This document shows, piece after piece, positions 8,448-16,079 of a DNA stretch of 64,000 nt; within the stretch, counting starts at the first letter, position 1; each line of letters begins with the position of its first letter. Below the pieces are notes generated by a model. That model did no database searches. It was not told the DNA's origin and saw nothing but the letters and a program-made list of their open reading frames with translations. A program made the position numbers and the translations under genes. Source of the stretch: Rhizobium sp. CCGE531. GTDB lineage: Bacteria; Pseudomonadota; Alphaproteobacteria; Rhizobiales; Rhizobiaceae. The DNA lies in the NCBI RefSeq assembly GCF_003627795.1, contig NZ_CP032685.1:1364001-1428000 (forward strand), in the 5' to 3' direction.

Positions 8448-10388
8448 TCAGGCCGATACCTGCCAGCGCCGATGTCCCGCATGCCTGACCGCAATCGGAT
8501 GCTTGAGCGGCGGCGCGGGCCGGCCGATATGGTATCCCTGAACGGCATCGATGCCAAAGGATTTGACGAGATCGAGCTGCTCTTCGTTCTCGACCCCTTC
8601 GACCAAGATGCGATGCCCGCGATTGCGCACCAGGCCGATGATGTCTTCCAGAAGGATCTTGGCACCGTCGCTATTTGCCGCGTCGTGAAGAAACGATTTG
8701 TCGATCTTCACGGTTTCGAAATCCATCAGGCGAAGCCAGGATAGACCGGCAAAGCCCGTGCCGAAATCGTCCAGCCAGAATTTGATGCCGAGCCTCTTGA
8801 GATCCTGAACGCTGTCGAGCACGTCGGGGCGTATTTCCATGTCGACGCCCTCGGTGATCTCGAACGCAAGCCTGTGCCCGGAAACGCCGGTTTCGGCCAG
8901 GATGGCGGCCACCTGCGCTGCAAAGCCTGGAGCACGCAATTGGATCGGAGAAACGTTGACGCTGACCGTCTCGACGACGTCGCGGGATAGCAGCTCGCAG
9001 CACGCCCGCCTGATCGCCCAGTAGCCCAATTCGATGATGGCTCCCGTTCGCTCCGCTATCGGAATAAAGATCGCGGGGGAAGAACTCGAGCCATCGAGCA
9101 ATTGCAGGCGCATCAGGGCTTCGTAGGCGCCTATTTCTCCCGTCTCGAGATATTGGATCGGCTGATAGACCAGAGAGACGAGATTCTGCTGGATGGCGAT
9201 CTTCAATATGGCCGCGATGTTCTCGCTCGCGTCCCCACCCGGAAGCTCGTTCGGATCGAATATCCTGGCGCAGTTGCGGCCGCTCGCCTTTGCGGAATAA
9301 AGGGCGCGGTCGGCTTCATTGATGACGTTTTCCAGCTTCGTGCCGGCCATGTCTCTCGTGACGGTCGCCCCGACGCTGACGGTGACATGCCGGAAGCCGT
9401 CGAGCCGCTGGGCATGGACGATATCGAGCGCCTCGATCCCCTGGCAAATGGCTTCCGCCAGGGCCAGCGCGTCCGATCCGCGCTCCAGATCGAGTATGAC
9501 GATGAACTCTTCGCCGCCATATCGTCCGACTGTCGCACCCAGGGGGGCCACAATATCCGACAGGGCATTGGCGACGGTGATGAGGCAATGGTCGCCTTCC
9601 TGGTGCCCGTAATAGTCATTGTATTTTTTGAAGAAATCGACGTCGACCAACAGGACCGCAAATGCCACGCCATCCTCGTGCCAGCGCTCCCAGAACTGCT
9701 TCAGCCTTATATCTGCTGCCCGCCGGTTTTCCATTCCGGTAAGGGGATCCGTGATGGACAGGCGCAGAAGTGCCTCCCCGCGTTCCGTCGCCTGGCGCTG
9801 CTGCAGTTCGGCTTCTCTGGCATTGAGGAAGACGTTGAAGCGTTCCTTGTTCAATTTCCAGTTCACATAGGAGGTGAAAACGAAACAGCAGAGGTAAAAG
9901 GTCGTAAAGGCCAGGCAATAGGCCGGGCTGTAGTGAAACTCCGCGAGCGACAGCAGAAAGATCGCGAAGATCAGCCCCGATGACGCGACGGCCAGAGCGA
10001 ATTCGAGACTGAAGAAGAGGTTGACGCCCATCATGAAAATGGCGCCGAAGGCAGCATAATAGGAAAAGGCCTCCGCATTGACGGTCTGCAGCGTCGGCAC
10101 CAGCCACACGACATATCCGAAGACCACGGCGCCCGCGCATGTAGCCTCAAGCTCTCCCGCGCGACGCTGGCGCGCAAACTGGATCTCCAGAATAAGGAGC
10201 GAGGCGCCGCCGATGAAAAAACGCGCCGGAATCGTCACATGAGAGACGTCGGGAGTGAATATCAGGTCGGTTACCAGGAAAAGAAGATAAACGGGCACCG
10301 CAAGCCACAGGCCGCTGCGAGCCAGGACACGACGCGCCTCGTTGCCGTAGTCCTTGTAGAGCGCACGAAGCTCGCCTGGATTACTCAT
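8448..10388 (-). CDS. Membrane GGDEF-EAL protein (cyclic di-GMP turnover)
   Basis: 646 residues from the ATG at 10388 (MSNPGELRALYKDYG); the frame extends to 10526 but that part looks like leader sequence. About six N-terminal transmembrane helices (residues 25-190) form a MASE-like sensor. Then follows a GGDEF domain with an intact GRYGGEEFIVIL signature. The EAL domain has YEALMRLQ, SVNVSPIQL, FEITEGVDME, DDFGTGFAG and KIDKSFL, so the phosphodiesterase residues also look complete. Either or both activities are possible. The C-terminus ends in a basic tail. It is divergent from the PhcB-like methyltransferase gene; the 256-bp spacer should contain both promoters. Confidence 0.9.
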   Translation of the reverse strand: MSNPGELRALYKDYGNEARRVLARSGLWLAVPVYLLFLVTDLIFTPDVSHVTIPARFFIGGASLLILEIQFARQRRAGELEATCAGAVVFGYVVWLVPTLQTVNAEAFSYYAAFGAIFMMGVNLFFSLEFALAVASSGLIFAIFLLSLAEFHYSPAYCLAFTTFYLCCFVFTSYVNWKLNKERFNVFLNAREAELQQRQATERGEALLRLSITDPLTGMENRRAADIRLKQFWERWHEDGVAFAVLLVDVDFFKKYNDYYGHQEGDHCLITVANALSDIVAPLGATVGRYGGEEFIVILDLERGSDALALAEAICQGIEALDIVHAQRLDGFRHVTVSVGATVTRDMAGTKLENVINEADRALYSAKASGRNCARIFDPNELPGGDASENIAAILKIAIQQNLVSLVYQPIQYLETGEIGAYEALMRLQLLDGSSSSPAIFIPIAERTGAIIELGYWAIRRACCELLSRDVVETVSVNVSPIQLRAPGFAAQVAAILAETGVSGHRLAFEITEGVDMEIRPDVLDSVQDLKRLGIKFWLDDFGTGFAGLSWLRLMDFETVKIDKSFLHDAANSDGAKILLEDIIGLVRNRGHRILVEGVENEEQLDLVKSFGIDAVQGYHIGRPAPPLKHPIAVRHAGHRRWQVSA

Positions 10389-10644
10389 CAAGCGAGCCTC
10401 CCTCCAGCCAAGACCGCTTTCTCCCGACAATCGACGCATACTCATCATCACCCAAGTTAGCCGAGACTTCATGTCCACCGCGTTACCTTTGCGTCGCTCG
10501 ACTGAATAAATCACTCGGTTCACCAAGGCGGCTAATTTGATCCGTTTGATAACGACAGCGTTGCCGCAGCGACATTAACAAAACCATAGCGCTCAATTTT
10601 TATCTGAGATATGGTTTGCGGAGTGTTCACGGACTCGTTTAAAA

Positions 10645-11676
10645 TTGAAACAATTTCAAACTGCTCTTGATGGCTATAGCCTCGTTACCGCGCAATCCAT
10701 CTCCGAACATGCGAGATCGTCGGGTAACAATCTTACAACCGAACAAATTAAAGAGGGCGAAGCCGAACTCGCCCTTATTCTCTCATTGACACAGCAGGCA
10801 TTTGAAGCGAGCGCGCCGGTTCAAGGCATCATGAAAGCCTTGACTGAGCGCCTGCAGGTGTTGAAGAACAAGGTGACGCCCCTGACCTGGACGCATCTCG
10901 CCTCCATTGCGCAGACGCATCCGGCTTCATCCTTCCTGCTTCAGGACCCTTTGACCCGATGGTCCTTCGAAAAGCCGCGCGGTTATAGTGGCGATGCCTA
11001 CCTGCTTGACTTCATTTATGAACATCCATCTGTTGCCGCACAGGTGGAAGAAGCCTCGGCGCTCGGCGCCGAAGTTTACGATTTCACCCGGCGTGCCGCC
11101 TCCGCCGTCGCGGTGCGGGAGAGGCGGGATCTTCTGGCGGCGCATGTCGATACGGTGGCCGAGAAGAACGACAAGGCTGAAATCCTGGCGATTGCGGCTG
11201 GCCACCTTCGTGAAGCGGAGCGTTCCCAGGCTCTGCAAAGCGGCAGGCTCAAGCGCTGGATCGCGCTCGATCAGGATCCCGTCAGCGTCGGGACCGTGAG
11301 CTCGGCCTTCCACGGCAGCTGCGTCGAAGCGATCAACGGCTCCGTTCGCACCATCCTGGGGCGCGCGCAGAAGCTCGGCACGTTCGATTTCATCTATGCG
11401 GCCGGTCTTTACGACTATCTTGCCGAAAGCGTCGCCGTCCGGTTGACGGAGCGCTGCCTGCAGATGCTAAAGCCAGGCGGCAAGTTCCTTCTCGCAAATT
11501 TCGCAAAGGATATCGGCGTCGAAGGCTACATGGAAACCTTCATGAATTGGCCGTTGATCTGGCGAACGGACGAGGATGTTCACTCGATCATCGACAAGGT
11601 CAAGCATCCGGTCACGGATGTTTCGGTCACGCGCGGTGAAAACGGCGGCGTCATATATGCGGTCCTGACCGTGTAG
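10645..11676 (+). CDS. PhcB-like class I SAM-dependent methyltransferase
   Basis: 343 residues from a TTG; no nearby ATG or GTG fits, so the start is uncertain. The N-terminal 150 residues carry FEKPRGYSGDAYLLDFIYEH, a hallmark of the family that includes PhcB, which makes 3-hydroxypalmitate methyl ester in Ralstonia. The C-terminal Rossmann part has AEILAIAAGHLREAE (motif I, with AAG in place of the usual ACG), RWIALDQDP and FDFIYAAGLYDYL, followed by LKPGGKFLLANF. Family membership is read from these motifs. That it makes a fatty-acid methyl ester signal is not shown, and no phcS/R/Q-type genes are adjacent. Its only close partner is the divergent c-di-GMP enzyme. Confidence 0.72.
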   Translation: MKQFQTALDGYSLVTAQSISEHARSSGNNLTTEQIKEGEAELALILSLTQQAFEASAPVQGIMKALTERLQVLKNKVTPLTWTHLASIAQTHPASSFLLQDPLTRWSFEKPRGYSGDAYLLDFIYEHPSVAAQVEEASALGAEVYDFTRRAASAVAVRERRDLLAAHVDTVAEKNDKAEILAIAAGHLREAERSQALQSGRLKRWIALDQDPVSVGTVSSAFHGSCVEAINGSVRTILGRAQKLGTFDFIYAAGLYDYLAESVAVRLTERCLQMLKPGGKFLLANFAKDIGVEGYMETFMNWPLIWRTDEDVHSIIDKVKHPVTDVSVTRGENGGVIYAVLTV

Positions 11677-11698
11677 CCCGCGAAAGCAATGCAATTGG

Positions 11699-12319
11699 CT
11701 AAGCCGCGTTGCGGCTTGGCCGGCAAAGACGGAATAAAGCAAAGAGCAGAAGATAGACCAGCATGATGGCTGCGAAGGCGGCGGATGTCGCCGTGTCTTG
11801 CGCGAAGACCTGCTTGCGCAGCATATAACCAGACGCCAGAAACGGCGCGTTCCAAACGACTGCGCCGAAGAATGTCGCGATGGCAAAGCCGGGTGCCGGT
11901 ATGGCAAGCACGCCTGCGGGAAATGCCATATAGGCCCTGATCACCGGAATGAGCTGACCGACAAACGCCACCCATACCCGATGACGGCGGCAATGACTCT
12001 TCAGTCGCCAATACCACTCGTCCTTGATATCCAGATGCCTGCTCATCTTCATCACGAAGACATCTCCACGTGCAGCCCCCAACCATCGACCCATTCCATA
12101 CCAGAACAACGAGCCTGCCGTTGAACCTGCAGCCGTGATGGCAATTGCGGCGGGCAGATCGCTGGAGTTGGTAACGCTCAACATGCCAAGCATGATGAAC
12201 ATGCCGATGGAAGGTATAATGGGTAGAAGTTTCTCGACCGTCGAACACAGCACAAGGCCAAGCAATCCCCATGAGGCCAGATCCGGCACGATACCCAATA
12301 GATCGGACGGATCGTTCAT
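11699..12319 (-). CDS. DedA/VTT-family inner membrane protein
   Basis: 206 residues with about five hydrophobic segments. The DedA signature is seen in AGSTAGSLFWYGMGRWLG and FVGQLIPVIRAYMAFPAGVLAIP, containing the G-x-Pxx-R-x-x-P pattern of the VTT domain. DedA proteins are linked to phospholipid flipping (undecaprenyl phosphate or phosphatidylethanolamine) and to envelope stress tolerance. The ATG overlaps the stop of the PmtA-like gene (ATGA), so it is the last gene of a four-gene operon headed by a two-component system. Confidence 0.85.
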   Translation of the reverse strand: MNDPSDLLGIVPDLASWGLLGLVLCSTVEKLLPIIPSIGMFIMLGMLSVTNSSDLPAAIAITAAGSTAGSLFWYGMGRWLGAARGDVFVMKMSRHLDIKDEWYWRLKSHCRRHRVWVAFVGQLIPVIRAYMAFPAGVLAIPAPGFAIATFFGAVVWNAPFLASGYMLRKQVFAQDTATSAAFAAIMLVYLLLFALFRLCRPSRNAA

Positions 12320-12906
12320 CTGCCGGCCACCGCACGAGGAAGCGGCTTGCGCCGGACGATCTTGTAGACCCTGGCGGGCGGAAAGTTGCGCAGCACCTGG
12401 CCATGCAGCGTTGCCTTGAAGCCGAACCGGTCGAGCAGCCGATACGGCACGGGACAGCGAACGCCATATGTGAACTGGTAGAGTGCGCCGCCTTCGCGCA
12501 GCCTCGACGAGACACCGGTCAGAATGGCGATGGCTGCCTTCGGCGACATGTTCAACAACGGCAGCCCGCTGATCGCAGAGCCGAACAGCACGCCTTCCGG
12601 CAAATCGTCAACGCCCAGCCGAGCCGCATCGGCGCAGACAACGCGAGCGGTGGGAAACCGCCGCCGAAGCATGCTGGCGAAATTATCGGCATACTCCACC
12701 AGCGTCAGATCCCTTTCGCAGACGCCGCGTGCAAGCAGGGCTTCCGTGAAGACCCCCGTTCCGGGGCCAAGCTCCAGAACGGGTCCAGCCGAGGGATCAA
12801 CTTCGCTGGTGATGAGATTGGCCAGTATCGTGCTGGAAGGAACTATCGCACCAACCATTCGTGGATTGGTTAGCAGAGTTCGCAGAAATAGCGACGTGTT
12901 CGACAT
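12316..12906 (-). CDS. PmtA-like SAM-dependent phospholipid N-methyltransferase
   Basis: 196 residues starting MSNTSLFLRTLL at 12906; an in-frame ATG at 12975 lies almost at the kinase stop (12997) and has no ribosome site. PVLELGPGTGVFTEALLARG (residues 42-61) is motif I and matches the rhizobial PmtA type that methylates phosphatidylethanolamine toward phosphatidylcholine. LTLVEYADNFASMLRRRFP follows as motif II. NPRMVGAIVPSS before it also fits that clade. The exact acceptor lipid is inference. It is translationally coupled to the DedA gene and sits 90 bp after the kinase gene. Confidence 0.78.
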   Translation of the reverse strand: MSNTSLFLRTLLTNPRMVGAIVPSSTILANLITSEVDPSAGPVLELGPGTGVFTEALLARGVCERDLTLVEYADNFASMLRRRFPTARVVCADAARLGVDDLPEGVLFGSAISGLPLLNMSPKAAIAILTGVSSRLREGGALYQFTYGVRCPVPYRLLDRFGFKATLHGQVLRNFPPARVYKIVRRKPLPRAVAGR

Positions 12907-12996
12907 GTGTTCCCGCCTAAGAGAGATTCGCCTGCGCGGCAGGCCTTTCCTAGGTGGAACCGATTGCGGGAACATTGCACCGGAAGGTGCGCGACA

Positions 12997-14355
12997 TCAC
13001 CTATCTGTTGCAGGGAAGCTCAGCCGGAAAGCCGCGCCGCCGGTCGGTCCCTCCAGGAGGGCAACCCGTCCGCCATGAAGTCTGGCAATTTCCTGGACGA
13101 GGTTGAGCCCAAGGCCGAACCCCTTGCCGTGTCCCTGGAGACGATAAAACGGCTCGAAGATGCGGTTTCGCTCCCCCGGGGGAATGCCGCGGCCTTCATC
13201 GGCGACGGTAATGCCGGTCGCACGACCGACATGGACTGTTATCCGGCCGCCGCGGCCGCCGTGCTGGATCGCATTCTGCACGAGATTGGCAACGGCTCGC
13301 TCAAGCGCTGCCCGATCGCCGAGAATTTCAACCACGTCCTCATCCTTGATGAAACATGGCTCGTAGTTGGCGGCAATGGCGAGCGGCGCCAGCTCGGAAA
13401 CCACATGCTGCGCGACTTCGACAAGATTGATCGCAGCCGGCTCGAAACGGTGATTGAGGCGCTGAAGATCGAGAAACTGCTCGGCCAAGGTCGCAAGGCG
13501 CACCGTATCCTCGAAGATCCGCTCCTTTAACGGGCCAGGCGGCAACCCATCAAGACGCGTCTGCAAGATCGCGACAGGGGTCCGCCACTCATGGGCAAGA
13601 TGAGCGAAAAGACGCTTCTGTCGCTCATAACCTTCGTCCAACCGGCCGAATGCGTCGTTGACGGCTTCGACAAGCGGCAGGATCTCTCGCGGAACGTCAT
13701 CCACCGGCAGCCTAGTGCCCTGACGATTGATGTCGATCTGCCCAGCGCGGGCAACGGCTGAATCGAGCGAGGAAAAGGCGCGACGGACGACCAACGGCGC
13801 CGCAACGAACGTTGCGATCGCCGTTACGATGAGAAGCGGCAGAAGGGCGCTGAAGAACACGATGCCCATGGCCATGACGATCCGAACAGTCGATACGCTG
13901 CCATCGACGCCCGTGAGCACCTGCACTTCGCCGGCCGGAGATCCTACCCATTGCAGCCGCGCGGCGGGCACGGCGCTTCCGCCGAGATTGCTGCCGAAGC
14001 GGGCCTGCCCGATGCCATCAAGCGAACCGCCGATATTCGCATAGGCCGGCGGAACGCTGCCATAGGCTATCATGGCACCGCCGCGATCCCGCACGACGAA
14101 CCAGAGACCCGGCAACTCGGTGTGCCGTGCTGCAAGCGCCGGCGTCTCCTTCAGCATCAGCGTGCCATTCCGATGCCGGGCGATCGACCGCGCGATGGCG
14201 TCGATGGTTTCGTCTTCCGGCTGGAGGGAGATGAAGCTGCCGGTCATCCAGAGGGCGGCAACGATAAGAACCGCGAGAACAGTCAGAAAAATCGCCTGCA
14301 AGGCGGACAGGCGCAAAACGAGGCGCCATCGCAAGGAAGGCTGGCTGGCGCTCAT
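12997..14355 (-). CDS. Two-component sensor histidine kinase
   Basis: 452 residues. TM1 is at about 17-40, a periplasmic sensor region at about 41-160 and TM2 at about 160-185, followed by HAMP and a dimerisation domain with phospho-acceptor His255 in LAHEWRTP. The usual L after HE is W here. The catalytic domain has the N box LVQNAIQHGG, G1 DEGRGIP and G2 GKGFGLGLNLV. The ATG overlaps the stop of the response regulator (ATGA). The signal is unknown. Co-transcription with a lipid methyltransferase and a DedA protein suggests an envelope-lipid response. Confidence 0.93.
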   Translation of the reverse strand: MSASQPSLRWRLVLRLSALQAIFLTVLAVLIVAALWMTGSFISLQPEDETIDAIARSIARHRNGTLMLKETPALAARHTELPGLWFVVRDRGGAMIAYGSVPPAYANIGGSLDGIGQARFGSNLGGSAVPAARLQWVGSPAGEVQVLTGVDGSVSTVRIVMAMGIVFFSALLPLLIVTAIATFVAAPLVVRRAFSSLDSAVARAGQIDINRQGTRLPVDDVPREILPLVEAVNDAFGRLDEGYERQKRLFAHLAHEWRTPVAILQTRLDGLPPGPLKERIFEDTVRLATLAEQFLDLQRLNHRFEPAAINLVEVAQHVVSELAPLAIAANYEPCFIKDEDVVEILGDRAALERAVANLVQNAIQHGGRGGRITVHVGRATGITVADEGRGIPPGERNRIFEPFYRLQGHGKGFGLGLNLVQEIARLHGGRVALLEGPTGGAAFRLSFPATDR

Positions 14356-15026
14356 GACGTCCTTCGCATGAGATAGCCGATGCCGCGAACCGGATGAATT
14401 TCCAGGCCGGATTCCATGGATGCGAGCTTGCGGCGCAAACGGGAGACATGTGCGTCCAGCGTGTTGGACTGGATATCGTCCGCGAAGCCATAAACAGCCT
14501 CTTCCAGTGCGTGGCGCGGCACGGTGCGCCCAATGCGGCGCGCAAGCGCTTCGAAGACAAGCAGCTCCCGGCGCGGCAGTTCGAGCCGTTCGCCATCGAT
14601 CAGCACATCATGGCAGCCGAAATCATAAGATAGCTTGCCGAAGCTCACCACCTCGCTTCGCACATCACCCGGGCGGCGCATGATGGCACGCAATCGCGCC
14701 AGCAGCTCCTCCATGGCAAAAGGCTTGACGAGATAGTCGTCGGCGCCAGTATCAAGACCATCGATGCGGTCGTCGAGTTCGCCGCGCGCGGTCAACACGA
14801 TCACCGGTGTTCCAACCCCGGCCGCGCGCAGCCTCGGAACGATCGAAAGCCCGTCTCCGTCCGGAACCTGGCGGTCGAGAAGGATAACATCGTAGGAGAG
14901 ACTTCTCGCGGCCTCCTCGGCGTCGGCCAGCATCGATACGTGATCGACGATGGCGTCGCGAGCTTGCAAGGCGGCGCTCAGCGCAGACGCCATTTCCGGC
15001 TCGTCCTCAAGCAACAAAATCCGCAA
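14352..15026 (-). CDS. OmpR-family response regulator
   Basis: 224 residues: receiver domain (1-115) with acidic pocket E7-D8, phospho-acceptor Asp51 in VILLDRQVPDGDG and Lys101 in DDYLVKPF. A winged-helix DNA-binding domain (about 125-222) has LPRRELLVFEALARR and SNTLDAHVSRLRRKL. First gene of the operon RR, HK, PmtA-like, DedA. Confidence 0.94.
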   Translation of the reverse strand: MRILLLEDEPEMASALSAALQARDAIVDHVSMLADAEEAARSLSYDVILLDRQVPDGDGLSIVPRLRAAGVGTPVIVLTARGELDDRIDGLDTGADDYLVKPFAMEELLARLRAIMRRPGDVRSEVVSFGKLSYDFGCHDVLIDGERLELPRRELLVFEALARRIGRTVPRHALEEAVYGFADDIQSNTLDAHVSRLRRKLASMESGLEIHPVRGIGYLMRRTS

Positions 15027-15379
15027 TGGCCACCTCTCTCATCGAACAACTGTATTGTATTAGGCGGATTGCGAGAACATTGCGGCGACAATCTTATGCG
15101 TCAGCGTTACGGCTGCAGAGACCGCACTCCGCCAGCCATCGAGCAGAACGATGTGGTCAACGATCATCGTCCACGCTACGGCAGGGGAGAACATCTGTTG
15201 CCCTCCCCCGCGCTAATGGCGGTGAAACCATTTTATTGGTAACCGGCGGCGCACGGAACCATTCTGGTCTGCGCCGCCGATCATGCTTTTTATACCTCGG
15301 ATGCTGTCGGCCAAGGATCTTTCCGAGCCCGTTTCGATCGGCGGAATAGGATGCAGCGCTCGTGCCCATCCGTTCCAAC
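15027..15379. other. Intergenic region with one strong orphan hairpin
   Basis: 353 bp between the start of the response regulator operon and the end of the DUF1127 gene. No convincing coding frame was seen. It should contain the operon promoter. A perfect nine-base stem at 15245-15278 is listed separately. Confidence 0.5.
15245..15292 (+). terminator. Perfect 9-bp hairpin followed by T-rich tail, no gene upstream
   Basis: GGCGGCGCA (15245-15253) pairs with TGCGCCGCC (15270-15278) and is followed by GATCATGCTTTTTAT. On the plus strand this looks like an intrinsic terminator, yet no plus-strand gene precedes it. It could end a small RNA started in 15030-15240, or simply be a downstream structure for the minus-strand DUF1127 gene. 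Confidence 0.35.
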
Positions 15380-15622
15380 CTAACCGAAGCGGCGCAGGTG
15401 CAGGGCCAGGGGATTGAGAAGGCTCCGTGTGTCCTCCCGTTCCGGCAGACCAATGTCACGAAGCTGATGATTCGAAAGTTCGGATACCTGCGCGCGCGTT
15501 TGCCGCTGCCTCCAGATGACGAGCAGCAGAGCGCGTGCGGTCCTCCAGACACCGAATTTCTGGCACAGTTCGTCGACCGTTGCCGTCAAACCTTCAGCAA
15601 CTAAAAATTGTGAATGCGTCAT
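15380..15622 (-). CDS. DUF1127 domain small protein
   Basis: 80 residues, ATG preceded by AGGAAGGACA. The DUF1127 core occupies about residues 25-65 with ARALLLVIWRQRQTRAQ and the signature LSNHQLRDIGLPE. DUF1127 proteins in Agrobacterium and Rhodobacter are short arginine-rich proteins tied to phosphate uptake, RNA turnover and stress, some acting in RNA-protein complexes (family knowledge). This one is longer at the N-terminus than the usual 45-70 residues. Its role here is unknown. Confidence 0.85.
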   Translation of the reverse strand: MTHSQFLVAEGLTATVDELCQKFGVWRTARALLLVIWRQRQTRAQVSELSNHQLRDIGLPEREDTRSLLNPLALHLRRFG

Positions 15623-15778
15623 TGTCCTTCCTGGCGCAATTACGCAGCCAGGTCCTCTTGAAGCTTGACCGGCTTCAGGAGCAAGCGCGCAAAGCGTGCG
15701 CGGATTCTTTCCCTCGGCAAGTCATAGTGTGGTTATTGGAAAAGTGCCTAAACGGCCGGAGATAAAGCTTTATTAGCT

Positions 15779-15874
15779 TTAAATAAAAGCTCGTCGCGTG
15801 GCTGGCATGATGCATACCGAACCAATAACGAGCATTCCGCCGGAGACGTATGTAAACATTTGTGTATGATGCAT
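15779..15874 (-). CDS. Candidate 31-residue membrane peptide
   Basis: A minus-strand ORF starting at the ATG at 15874 encodes MHHTQMFTYVSGGMLVIGSV and eleven more residues ending RRAFI. A near-perfect Shine-Dalgarno AGAGGAGG lies six bases before the ATG. The centre (about residues 7-23) is hydrophobic enough for one membrane helix and the tail is basic, matching the positive-inside rule. It lies between the DUF1127 and radical SAM genes on the same strand. No family is recognised; support is the ribosome site and composition only. Confidence 0.4.
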   Translation of the reverse strand: MHHTQMFTYVSGGMLVIGSVCIMPATRRAFI

Positions 15875-16079
15875 GTCACGCCTCCTCTGTCTGATTTGCG
15901 GATGAGCATATAATACGCGAGATCTAGGGATCGGCAACCCCACAATTTCGAATTGCAGGAATCCTGAGCGTGGTGTTGCGCGGACGCAACAGCTATTTCG
16001 GTGTAAAGTGCGGAGACACGGGGGGAGAATAGGTCAGCAAAAACTTTCGTTTGCAACGAAGCTCTGCGCCAAAGCGCCG

